44,071 bases of DNA, from NCBI GenBank assembly GCA_035637455.1, contig DASPXE010000101.1, forward strand, positions 1-44,071, in the 5' to 3' direction. Origin of the DNA: 20CM-4-69-16 sp035637455 (GTDB lineage: Bacteria > Gemmatimonadota > Gemmatimonadetes > Gemmatimonadales > GWC2-71-9). How positions within the stretch are numbered: position 1 is the first letter of the stretch; every line of letters starts with the position of its first letter. The notes under the pieces are model-generated. The model worked only from the letters and a program-made list of their open reading frames with translations. It was not told the origin of the DNA and did no database searches. This document shows positions 17,511 through 26,428 of the stretch, piece after piece. A program made the position numbers and the translations under genes.

Positions 17511-18883
17511 GCGCGGATGCCCTGGGCGGCGAGCCAGTCCTCCACTTCCGCCCGGTACGCAGCGAGGGCGGCCGCGCTGCCCGCCTCGAACCGCAGGACC
17601 AGGACCGGTTGGGTGTTCGACGCGCGCACGAGCCCCCAGCCGTCGGGGAACGTGATGCGCACCCCGTCGAGCGTGGACACGGAGTACCGGGCCGCGAAAT
17701 GCTGGGCGGCGCGTTCGACGATCGCGAACTTGCGCTCGTCGGCGCAGTCGACGCGCAGCTCCGGTGTGGATACCGTCGGCGGGAGGTCGGCGAGCAGGCG
17801 GGACAGCGGGCCCCCCAGCTCCGCCAGGTAGCGCAGCAGGCGCGCGGCGGCGAACAGCGCGTCGTCGAAGCCGTACCAATCGCCGCCGAAGAACATGTGC
17901 CCGCTCATCTCACCGGCCAGTGGGGCCTGGAGCTCCTTCATCTTCTGCTTGATCAGGGAGTGTCCGGTCTTCCACATCGTCGGCTTCAGGCCGACGCGGG
18001 CCAGCTCTTTCGCGAGCACCTCCGAGCACTTCACGTCGAAGATCACGGCGTGCCCCGGGCCCATGCGGCGCGCCAGGTCGCGACCCAGCAGCACCAGCAG
18101 CTGGTCGCCGAACAGGATGCGCCCCTGCTCGTCCACCGCCCCGATCCGATCGCCGTCGCCGTCGAACGCGATCCCGAGCTCGGCCTTCTCCCGGCGCACG
18201 GCGGCCTGCAAGTCGTGCAGGTTCTCGGGCACGGTGGGATCGGGATGGTGATTCGGGAACGTGCCATCCGACTCGCAAAACAGCGGCACCACGTCGGCTC
18301 CGAGCGTGCGGAGGGTCTCGACCGCGACCAGGCTGGCGACGCCGTTGCCGCAATCGACGACGACCTTGACCCGCCGCGGCAGCGGGCCGTTCCGCGCGAC
18401 GATGGCCTTCCGGTAGCCGTCCAACACGTCGCCGTGCGTCTTCTGGGACCCGCCGGCCCGATCGGGCGTGCGGTCCTCCAAGATCATACGGTGCAGAAGC
18501 TTGATGTCCTCGCCGTGGATCGCGCCGCCCTCGAGCACCATCTTGAACCCGTTGAACGCGGGCGGGTTGTGGGAACCGGTGACCTGGAGGCCGCCGTCGA
18601 CCGAGAGCGTGTGGGTGGCGAAGTACAGGGCGGGCGTCGGTACCATGCCCACGGACAGGGCGAACGCCCCGGCGTCCTCGATGCCCGACAGCACGTTGGC
18701 GGCGAAGTCCGCCCCGGAGGGTCGGTTGTCGCGGCCCACGGCGATGCGAGGCGCGCGCCCCAGCCGCTCGGCGGCGAGGGTCGCGAACGCCTTCCCGATC
18801 GCGTGCGCGACGTCCCCTGTGAGCTGGTCGCCCACGGTGCCCCGGATGTCGTACTCGCGGAAAATGGTGGCGGGGACCTGCAT
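17507..18883 (-). CDS. Phosphomannomutase/phosphoglucomutase
   Basis: A 458-residue alpha-D-phosphohexomutase of the AlgC/ManB type that interconverts hexose 1- and 6-phosphates for exopolysaccharide, LPS or glycogen precursors. Visible are the phosphoserine loop TGSHNPPAFNGFK (S104), the metal loop DGDGDR (241-246), the sugar-specificity loop GEMSGH (324-329) and the phosphate-binding RASNTQP near the end. The ATG at 18883 follows the nuoN stop by 13 bases. Its place directly behind complex I is unusual. Substrate preference is not certain. Confidence 0.93.
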   Translation of the reverse strand: MQVPATIFREYDIRGTVGDQLTGDVAHAIGKAFATLAAERLGRAPRIAVGRDNRPSGADFAANVLSGIEDAGAFALSVGMVPTPALYFATHTLSVDGGLQVTGSHNPPAFNGFKMVLEGGAIHGEDIKLLHRMILEDRTPDRAGGSQKTHGDVLDGYRKAIVARNGPLPRRVKVVVDCGNGVASLVAVETLRTLGADVVPLFCESDGTFPNHHPDPTVPENLHDLQAAVRREKAELGIAFDGDGDRIGAVDEQGRILFGDQLLVLLGRDLARRMGPGHAVIFDVKCSEVLAKELARVGLKPTMWKTGHSLIKQKMKELQAPLAGEMSGHMFFGGDWYGFDDALFAAARLLRYLAELGGPLSRLLADLPPTVSTPELRVDCADERKFAIVERAAQHFAARYSVSTLDGVRITFPDGWGLVRASNTQPVLVLRFEAGSAAALAAYRAEVEDWLAAQGIRA

Positions 18884-18896
18884 GGGACTCCCCGTG

Positions 18897-20444
18897 TCAG
18901 CGGCCCGTCGGCTCTCGGGGCGCGGGGGGCGCGTCCGAGGAGACCGCGGGCGCCGCCCGGACCGAGGCGCCGCTCGTCCGGGCGATGTCGAGCAAGCGGT
19001 TCGGCCGCACGCCGAGGAAGAGGAGCCCCGCGACCGAAGCCGCGACGACGGCGGCTCCGAGCCTGCCGAGCCGCATACCGGCATGCGCCTGCTCGGAGGG
19101 CTCGGGCTGCATGTACATCGCCATGATCACCGGTAGATAGTAGCCTGCGGAGATCACGCTGGCGAGCACCAGGATGGCGGCGAGGAGCCCCTGCCCCGTC
19201 GCCGTGGCCGCCACGAGGATGTACCACTTCCCGATGAAGCCCGCGGTGCCCGGGATGCCGAGCAGGGACAGCATGCAGACCGCCAGCGCGATCGCGAGCC
19301 AGGGCCGCCGCTGGGCGAGCCCGGCCAGGTCGTCGATGCTCACGTCGCGCTCGCCGTCCGTGCCCTTGGCGGCGAGCAGCGCGAACGCCGCGAGCGTCAT
19401 CAGCGTGTAGGCGACTAGGTAGAACAGGAACGCCGCCGAGCCTGCCGCCGTCCCGGCCGCCACCGCGACGAGCAGGTACCCGGCGTGCGCGATGGACGAA
19501 TAGGCGAGCATGCGCTTGAGAGTGCGCTGCGCCAGGGCGATCAGGTTTCCCACCACCATAGTGGCGACGGCGAGCCACCACACGACCGCGTGCCAGGCGG
19601 GCACCGCGTCGAACGCCTCCGCCAGCACGCGCAGCAGCGCCGCGAACGCGGCGGCCTTCACCGCCGTCGCCATGTACGCGGTGACGGGCGTGGGCGAGCC
19701 GTCGTACACGTCGGGCGCCCACATATGGAAGGGCACCGCGGCGACTTTGAACCCGAAGCCGACGAGCAGCAACCCGAGCCCGATCAGCAGCATGGTGTTG
19801 TGCTGCAGGCCGAGGGTCGCGACCTGCACGCCGATCAAGGTGAGGTTGGTAGTGGCCGTCGCGCCGTACACGAGGGCGATGCCGTACAGCAGAAAGCCGG
19901 AGGCGAACGCTCCCAGCAGGAAGTACTTGAGCGCGGCTTCCGCCGCCGCTGCGCTGCGGCGATTGATCCCGGCGAGCACGTAGACCGCGACCGACATGAG
20001 CTCGAGACCGAGGAACAGCACCATCAAATCCTGGGCGCCCGCCATCAGCATCATCCCCAGCGTCGCGAACAGCAGCAGCGCGAAGTACTCGGGCACCAGC
20101 AGCGCCTCCCGCTCGAGATACTCGAACGAGACGAGCACCGTCAGCCCGGCCGTGCCGAGGAACAGCCAATCGGCGACGAAACGAAAGTCGTCCACGGCGA
20201 TCATGGCCGCGATCCCCGGCGCGCGGGCGCCCTGCCACCACAGGAACCACGCGGCGAGACCGGCGGCGCCGAGCCCGGCCAGCGTCACCCACCCGGCGAG
20301 ACGCAGATCCTGCGGCGTGCGGTGTCGCCAGGCGACCACGATGAGCACGAGCAGCGCCGTCGTCGTGAGCACCAGCTCGGGCGCAAGCGCGATAAGCAGG
20401 TCGCCGGGGCGCGAGAGATCGAGGGTCGAGAGGTCGACGTTCAT
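18897..20444 (-). CDS. nuoN: NADH-quinone oxidoreductase subunit N
   Basis: One of three antiporter-like membrane subunits of complex I. The 515-residue protein has 13-14 hydrophobic segments, the typical FLGLELMSVAVYVLAGINR motif with the key glutamate, and KYFLLGAFASGFLLYG, followed by the lysine-containing TLKRMLAYSSIAHAGY. It overlaps nuoM by four bases (ATGA). A much longer upstream frame is an antisense-like shadow of nuoM. Confidence 0.97.
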   Translation of the reverse strand: MNVDLSTLDLSRPGDLLIALAPELVLTTTALLVLIVVAWRHRTPQDLRLAGWVTLAGLGAAGLAAWFLWWQGARAPGIAAMIAVDDFRFVADWLFLGTAGLTVLVSFEYLEREALLVPEYFALLLFATLGMMLMAGAQDLMVLFLGLELMSVAVYVLAGINRRSAAAAEAALKYFLLGAFASGFLLYGIALVYGATATTNLTLIGVQVATLGLQHNTMLLIGLGLLLVGFGFKVAAVPFHMWAPDVYDGSPTPVTAYMATAVKAAAFAALLRVLAEAFDAVPAWHAVVWWLAVATMVVGNLIALAQRTLKRMLAYSSIAHAGYLLVAVAAGTAAGSAAFLFYLVAYTLMTLAAFALLAAKGTDGERDVSIDDLAGLAQRRPWLAIALAVCMLSLLGIPGTAGFIGKWYILVAATATGQGLLAAILVLASVISAGYYLPVIMAMYMQPEPSEQAHAGMRLGRLGAAVVAASVAGLLFLGVRPNRLLDIARTSGASVRAAPAVSSDAPPAPREPTGR

Positions 20445-21946
20445 CGCGCGGCCGCGGCGGGTGCGGCGGGCCGGACGGACTCGATGAATCGCTGCGCGCT
20501 CGGCTCCATGCGCCGCAGGAACGGCGTCGGATACACGCCGATCCACACGATGCAGGCGACGAGCGGCAGCAGCACGGCCAGCTCGCGCGGCGACAGGTCG
20601 GCAAGGTGCGCGTTCTCGGGCTTGTCGAGCGGATTGTAGATCACCCGCTGCAGCGCCGGCAGCAGGTACATCGCCGCCACGATGACCCCCGTGGTCGCCA
20701 CGCCCGCGGCGATGGGGTAGGTGCGGAACGCCCCGAGCAGCACGAGGAATTCCCCGACGAACCCGTTCGTGGCGGGCAACCCGATGGATGAGAGCGACAC
20801 GATCGTGAGCACGGCGGCGAAGAGCGGCACGACCTTCGCGATGCCGCCGAACGCCTCGATCAGCCGGCTGTGACGCCGCTCGTACAGCATCCCGACCAGG
20901 AAGAAGAGCGCGCCGGTCGAGATGCCGTGATTGATCATCACCATGAGCGCGCCCTGCACGCTCTGCAGCGTCAGGGCCCAGATGCCGAGCATCACGAACC
21001 CCAGGTGCGCGACCGAAGAGTACGCGATCAGCTTCTTGAAGTCGGGCTGCACCATGGCGACGAGCCCGCCGTAGACGATCCCGATCAGGGACAGCGTGAC
21101 GATCGCCGCCTGCACCGCCGGGTTGAGCGCCACCTGCGGGAAGAACGGCAATGCGAAGCGCAGGAAGCCGTACGCTCCCATCTTCAGGAGGACCGCGGCG
21201 AGGAGCACCGAGCCCGCCGTGGGTGCCTCGACATGGGCGTCCGGGAGCCAGGTGTGGAACGGAAACATCGGGACCTTGATCGCGAACGCGAGAAAGAAGG
21301 CGCCGAACAACCAGAACGCCACGGTCCCCAGCGCGCCGATGTTGCTCATCACGTGGACGTAGGAGAACGAGTAGACGCCGGTGCGCTGGGCGACGAGGTA
21401 GACGAGCGTGAGGATCGCCACCAGCATCAGCAGCGATCCGAAAAACGTGTAGACGAAGAACTTGATCGCCGCGTACAGCCGGTTTTGTCCCCCCCACACG
21501 CCGATGATGAGGTACATGGGGATGAGCATCACGTCCCACATCACATAGAAGAGGAAGAGATCGAGCGACACGAACACGCCGATCATCCCGGACGTGAGCA
21601 CGAGCATGAGCGCATAGAACCACCGCTCGCGCGTCGTGATGTAGTTGTAGCTCCCCAGGATCGACAGTGGCACGAGGAACGTCGTGAGCAGGATCATGAA
21701 GAGCGAGATCCCGTCGACACCCACGGTGTAGTTTATCCCCCAGCTCGGGATCCAGGGCACGTCGAGCTGGAGCTGCATCCCGCCCGCGGGCTGGAAGACC
21801 CACCACAGCGGTACGGAGATGGCGAACTCGAGCAGGCTTGCCGCAAGCGCGATGTGCTTCGCCCAGCGCTCCGGCGCGGCGAGGACGACGACGGCGGCGA
21901 GCGCGGGCCAGACGATGAGCGCCGTGAGAACCGCTTGAGCGTACAT
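20441..21946 (-). CDS. nuoM: NADH-quinone oxidoreductase subunit M
   Basis: The 501-residue antiporter-like subunit of complex I in the membrane arm. VGVDGISLFMILLTTFLVPL, the conserved VMWDVMLIPMYLIIGVWGG (E. coli has a glutamate-containing form of this stretch), PFHTWLPDAHVEAPTAGSVLLA and KKLIAYSSVAHLGF are all present. The start ATG at 21946 lies three bases after the nuoL stop. Confidence 0.97.
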   Translation of the reverse strand: MYAQAVLTALIVWPALAAVVVLAAPERWAKHIALAASLLEFAISVPLWWVFQPAGGMQLQLDVPWIPSWGINYTVGVDGISLFMILLTTFLVPLSILGSYNYITTRERWFYALMLVLTSGMIGVFVSLDLFLFYVMWDVMLIPMYLIIGVWGGQNRLYAAIKFFVYTFFGSLLMLVAILTLVYLVAQRTGVYSFSYVHVMSNIGALGTVAFWLFGAFFLAFAIKVPMFPFHTWLPDAHVEAPTAGSVLLAAVLLKMGAYGFLRFALPFFPQVALNPAVQAAIVTLSLIGIVYGGLVAMVQPDFKKLIAYSSVAHLGFVMLGIWALTLQSVQGALMVMINHGISTGALFFLVGMLYERRHSRLIEAFGGIAKVVPLFAAVLTIVSLSSIGLPATNGFVGEFLVLLGAFRTYPIAAGVATTGVIVAAMYLLPALQRVIYNPLDKPENAHLADLSPRELAVLLPLVACIVWIGVYPTPFLRRMEPSAQRFIESVRPAAPAAAAR

Positions 21947-21949
21947 CGG

Positions 21950-23929
21950 TTACCGCACCGCCCCGCCGACCACCAGCAACACCCCGACGACGAACAGCAC
22001 CACGTAGAAGCCCACCTCGCCCGTCTGCAGCCTGCTCCCGAGCCAGCCGAGCGCGCGGGAGGCCGCGGCGCTGCCGTTCACGATCAGCCCGTCCACGATC
22101 CGGGCGTCGATGGTCTTCCACAGGACCTCACGGGCCAGCCATTGAATGGGCCGCACGATGATCGTGTCGTACAGCTCGTCCACATACCACTTCTTCCACA
22201 GGAGGCGCCCGAGGCCGGTTTCGGCGGGCGCGAGCCGCGCCGGCAGCAGCGCCTCCGGCTTGAGCAGCCGCACCGCGCCGAAGATGCCGAGTGCGCCCAC
22301 CCCGACCGCGCTGCTCAGCACGGCCCACTCGACGGCGGGCGACAGCTCCACCGCGGGACGCATCCGGTCGGCGAGCCCGGTGACCGGCTCGAGCCAGTGC
22401 TGCAGGAAGGCGCCACCGCCCATGAGCTCGGGGAGGTCGAGCAGGCCCCCGACCAGGCTCAGCAGCCCCAACACGACCAGCGGCCCGGTCATCACCCAGG
22501 GCGCCTCGTGCAGGTGCTGCCGCTCCGGCTCGCCGGTGCGAGTTGGGCCGTGGAAGGTGTAGAGCATCAGCCGCGTCATGTAGAACGCGGTGAGCAGCGC
22601 CGCGGCGACGCCCATCGCCCAGTACACGTACCAGATCGGCTCGGCCGTGGCGAGCGCGAACGCGGCGCCGAGAATCGCGTCTTTGGAGAAGAAGCCCGAG
22701 AGGGGCGGGATGCCCGCAATCGCGAGGGTCGCGATCCACATGAGGGTCGCGGTCCACGGGAGATAGCGCCGTAGGCCCCCCATGTTCCGCATGTCCTGGG
22801 CGTCGTCGTGGGAGTGGGTGGCGTGGTAGGCGTGGTGCATCGCGTGGATGACGCTGCCCGAGCCCAGAAACAGGAGCGCCTTGAAGAACGCATGCGTCAC
22901 CAGGTGGAAGATTCCGGCGGCGTACGCGCCAGTGCCCACGCCCAGGAACATGTAGCCGAGCTGCGAGATGGTGGAATAGGCCAGCACACGCTTGATGTCC
23001 CATTGCTTGAGCGCGATGGTGGCGGCGAACAGCGCGGTCAGGGCGCCGACGCCGGCGACGGCGGCGCTCCCCAGCGGGGATAGCGCGAACAGCACGTTGC
23101 AGCGTGCCACGAGATAAACGCCCGCCGTCACCATCGTAGCCGCGTGGATCAGCGCCGATACCGGTGTCGGGCCCTGCATCGCGTCCGGCAGCCAGGTGTA
23201 CAGCGGGATCTGCGCTGACTTTCCCGTGCAGCCGAGGAACAGGAAGAGCGTGATGGCGGTGATCGTGGACCCCGCGGGCGGGAACACCGCCTGCGCCCGG
23301 CCGAACACCGGGCCGAAGTCGAGCGAGCCCGTGGCGCGGAAGATCAGAAACATTGCGATCAGGAACCCGAAGTCGCCGATCCGATTCACGATGAACGCCT
23401 TTTTGCCGGCGTCGGCGTTGATCTGCTCGTCGAACCAGAAGCCGATCAGGAGGTAGGAGCACAGTCCTACCCCTTCCCACCCCACGAACATCACCGGGAA
23501 GCTCGCCCCCAGCACGAGCATCAGCATGAAGAACACGAACAAATTGAGGTAGGCGAAGTAGCGCGCGTACCCCGCGTCTGCGTGCATGTAGCCGACGCTG
23601 AAGAGGTGGATGAGGGCGCCGACGCCGGTCACGACCAGCACCATCACCGCGGCCAGCTGGTCGAACTGGAGTGCGAAGTCGAGCCGCAGGTCGCCGGCCG
23701 GCATCCACTCCCAGTAGCGGAGCACCAGCGGCGCGGCCTGATGGAGGCTCGCGAACTCGGCCACGGCGGTCGCCGCGGCGGCGAACGCCAGCACGAGCAC
23801 CCCCACCCCGATCGTCGACACGGTGGCCTTGGCGGTGGGACGCCACAGCGCCAGCGCGCCGTTCAGGAGGAAGCCCACGAGCGGCAGCGCCGGGACCAGC
23901 CAGAGCAGCTGCAGCGCGGAGGCCGGCAT
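21950..23929 (-). CDS. nuoL: NADH-quinone oxidoreductase subunit L
   Basis: The largest antiporter-like subunit (659 residues), at the distal end of complex I. Visible are VTGVGALIHLFSVGYMH, WEGVGLCSYLLIGFWF with the conserved glutamate, LPDAMQGPTPVSALIHAATMVTAGVYL and KRVLAYSTISQLGYM. The C-terminal region (about 500-659) should form the long lateral helix and last transmembrane helix. Its ATG at 23929 overlaps the nuoK stop by one base (TGATG). Confidence 0.98.
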   Translation of the reverse strand: MPASALQLLWLVPALPLVGFLLNGALALWRPTAKATVSTIGVGVLVLAFAAAATAVAEFASLHQAAPLVLRYWEWMPAGDLRLDFALQFDQLAAVMVLVVTGVGALIHLFSVGYMHADAGYARYFAYLNLFVFFMLMLVLGASFPVMFVGWEGVGLCSYLLIGFWFDEQINADAGKKAFIVNRIGDFGFLIAMFLIFRATGSLDFGPVFGRAQAVFPPAGSTITAITLFLFLGCTGKSAQIPLYTWLPDAMQGPTPVSALIHAATMVTAGVYLVARCNVLFALSPLGSAAVAGVGALTALFAATIALKQWDIKRVLAYSTISQLGYMFLGVGTGAYAAGIFHLVTHAFFKALLFLGSGSVIHAMHHAYHATHSHDDAQDMRNMGGLRRYLPWTATLMWIATLAIAGIPPLSGFFSKDAILGAAFALATAEPIWYVYWAMGVAAALLTAFYMTRLMLYTFHGPTRTGEPERQHLHEAPWVMTGPLVVLGLLSLVGGLLDLPELMGGGAFLQHWLEPVTGLADRMRPAVELSPAVEWAVLSSAVGVGALGIFGAVRLLKPEALLPARLAPAETGLGRLLWKKWYVDELYDTIIVRPIQWLAREVLWKTIDARIVDGLIVNGSAAASRALGWLGSRLQTGEVGFYVVLFVVGVLLVVGGAVR

Positions 23930-24225
23930 CAGCCCTTGAGCAGGTTGATGTTCTGGAGGTTGACCGTCCCGCGGTGGCGGTAGATCGCGAGGATGATCGC
24001 GAGTCCGACCGCCGCCTCCGCGGCGGCCACCGCCATCACGAAGAAAACGAAGAGCTGCCCGGCGACGCCCAGGCGCTGCGCCAGCGCGACGAACGTGAGA
24101 TTCACCGCGTTCAGCATCAGCTCGACGCACATGAAGATCACGATGGCGTTACGCCGCAGCAGCACTCCGAAGACACCGAGCGTGAAGAGTGCGGCGGAAA
24201 CGAACAGGGCGGGTCCGAGGAGCAT
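23929..24225 (-). CDS. nuoK: NADH-quinone oxidoreductase subunit K
   Basis: A 98-residue subunit with three transmembrane segments. The buried glutamates used in proton transfer are present in CVELMLNAVNLTF and AAAEAAVGLAI. The start ATG at 24225 directly abuts the nuoJ stop with no gap. Length and pattern match E. coli NuoK (100 residues). Confidence 0.97.
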   Translation of the reverse strand: MLLGPALFVSAALFTLGVFGVLLRRNAIVIFMCVELMLNAVNLTFVALAQRLGVAGQLFVFFVMAVAAAEAAVGLAIILAIYRHRGTVNLQNINLLKG

Positions 24226-24747
<522 letters not shown>

Positions 24748-24750
24748 GCC

Positions 24751-25257
24751 CTACTCGCCTTTGGGGTCGGAGGGGTCCCACAGCGTGGAGACGGGATGCG
24801 TCTGCGCGCACAGGCGCTCGAGATCGTACACGAAGCGATCGCGCGAGAACTCCGAGTTCTCGAAGTGCACGCCCACGTGGATCGCTTCTTCGGGGCAGAC
24901 TTCCTGGCAGTAGCCGCAGAAGATGCACCGGAACTCGTCGATCTCGTAGATCAGGGGGTAGCGGTTGCCTTGCTCGTCCTCCCCCGGCACGAGCTTGATG
25001 CAGTTGGCGGGGCAGATCTGGGGGCACAACCCGCAGGCCACGCATTTGGCGCGCCCCTGCTCGTCGGTGAGCATGCGGTGGGTGCCGCGCCAGCGCGGCG
25101 AGAGCGTCCAGTCCTTGCTGCTCTTTTCCTCCGGGTACTGCATCGTCACCTTCGGCCGCCACAGGTGGCTGAAGGTGAGCGCCATGCCCTTGAGTGTGGC
25201 GCGGAGGTAGGACGCCTGGGTGCCGGGCCGCTTCATCACCTTCACGCCGATGGCCAT
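24751..25257 (-). CDS. nuoI: NADH-quinone oxidoreductase subunit I (2x[4Fe-4S])
   Basis: The 168-residue ferredoxin-like subunit that passes electrons through clusters N6a and N6b to NuoB. Two full CX2CX2CX3C motifs are visible: CVACGLCPQICPANC and CIFCGYCQEVCPEEA. The N-terminal helix region (SYLRATLKGMALTFSHLW) would attach it to the membrane arm. The ATG at 25257 is one base after the nuoH stop. Confidence 0.97.
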   Translation of the reverse strand: MAIGVKVMKRPGTQASYLRATLKGMALTFSHLWRPKVTMQYPEEKSSKDWTLSPRWRGTHRMLTDEQGRAKCVACGLCPQICPANCIKLVPGEDEQGNRYPLIYEIDEFRCIFCGYCQEVCPEEAIHVGVHFENSEFSRDRFVYDLERLCAQTHPVSTLWDPSDPKGE

Positions 25258-25258
25258 G

Positions 25259-26428
25259 TCAGCTCGTCTCCTGCGCCACCGCGCCCGCCACCAGGCGGCC
25301 CCGATCGAGCACGAAGAGCAGCGGCAGGGCCAGCAGCACGTTCAACCCGAACAGCGCGAGCCCGAACCGCCGATCATAGTCCCAACCCAGCAGCCCGTGC
25401 AGGATCCAGATCGCGGTGGCGATGACCGTGAGATAGCCGAGCGCGAGCGGCAGCATCACCTTCCACCCGAGCGCCATCAGCTGGTCGTAGCGGAAGCGCG
25501 GCAGGGTCCACCGCACCCAGATGTAGAGGAACAGGAAGACCAGGACCTTGAAGGAGAACACCCCCAGCGTCAGGACGGTCTTGAGGGGCGACCACGGCGG
25601 GGTGTTGTCCCAGGTCGTGAACGGGATGTCCCACCCGCCGAAGAACAGCGTGGTCATCAGCGCCGACGCCGTCACCATATTCGAGTACTCGGCGATGTAG
25701 AACATCGAGAACTTCATCGCACTGTACTCGGTATGGTAGCCGGCGATCAGCTCGCCTTCGGCCTCGGGGAGGTCGAACGGCAGCCGGTTCGTCTCGGCGA
25801 ACGCCGCGACGATGAAGACGAAGAACGCGAGCGACAGTGGGAACACGTTCCACGTGAAGAGCGACTGGGACTGCTTCGCAATGACGTCGGTGAGCGTCAC
25901 GTTGCCCGCCAGCAGCAGCACCGCCACGGTGCTCATCCCCATGGCGATCTCGTAGGAGATCATCTGGGCCGAGGCGCGCAGGCCGCCGAGCAGCGAGTAC
26001 TTGTTGTTCGACGCCCACCCCGCGAGCACGATGCCGTACACGCCCAGCGAGCCGAACGCGAGGATGTAGAGAAACCCGACCGGCAGGTTCGCCACGACCA
26101 TGTCCACCTCGCCCCAGGGCGTGGGCAGCGGGGTGGCGAACGGGATCACGGCGAAGCTGAGCAACGCGGGCACGAACGACATCGCCGGCGCCAGCATGAA
26201 CAGCACCTTGTCGGCCTGCGCCGGCAGCGTCTCTTCCTTGAGCAGATTCTTGAGCCCGTCGGCCGCCGGTTGCAGCAGCCCCTGAGGCCCCACGCGGTTG
26301 GGGCCGAGCCGATCCTGCATCCAGGCGCAGATGCGCCGCTCCGCCAGAGTCAGCAGGGCCACGCCCACCATGATCACGGTGAACACCACGACGATCTTGA
26401 TGATCGTGCTGACCAGGAAGAACGTCAC
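25259..26428 (-). CDS. nuoH: NADH-quinone oxidoreductase subunit H
   Basis: The 389-residue membrane subunit lining the quinone tunnel. Typical motifs are LAERRICAWMQDRLGPNRVGPQGLLQPAADGLKNLLKEE, GWASNNKYSLLGGLRASAQMISYE and AETNRLPFDLPEAEGELIAGYHTEYS with its cluster of acidic residues. The GTG at 26428 overlaps the nuoG stop (GTGA). A longer frame upstream is shadow of nuoG. Confidence 0.97.
   Translation of the reverse strand: MTFFLVSTIIKIVVVFTVIMVGVALLTLAERRICAWMQDRLGPNRVGPQGLLQPAADGLKNLLKEETLPAQADKVLFMLAPAMSFVPALLSFAVIPFATPLPTPWGEVDMVVANLPVGFLYILAFGSLGVYGIVLAGWASNNKYSLLGGLRASAQMISYEIAMGMSTVAVLLLAGNVTLTDVIAKQSQSLFTWNVFPLSLAFFVFIVAAFAETNRLPFDLPEAEGELIAGYHTEYSAMKFSMFYIAEYSNMVTASALMTTLFFGGWDIPFTTWDNTPPWSPLKTVLTLGVFSFKVLVFLFLYIWVRWTLPRFRYDQLMALGWKVMLPLALGYLTVIATAIWILHGLLGWDYDRRFGLALFGLNVLLALPLLFVLDRGRLVAGAVAQETS

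Noticed and set aside
17511..17879. N-terminal extension of the UPF0182 protein by 123 residues
   Set aside because: The extension is out-of-frame reading of the phosphohexomutase gene, Arg/Pro/Gly-rich, and the GTG at 17510 gives a typical coupled start.
26425..26428. Idea that nuoG was split by a frameshift
   Set aside because: Its stop overlaps the nuoH start by four bases, as at other junctions here, and no further NuoG-like sequence follows.
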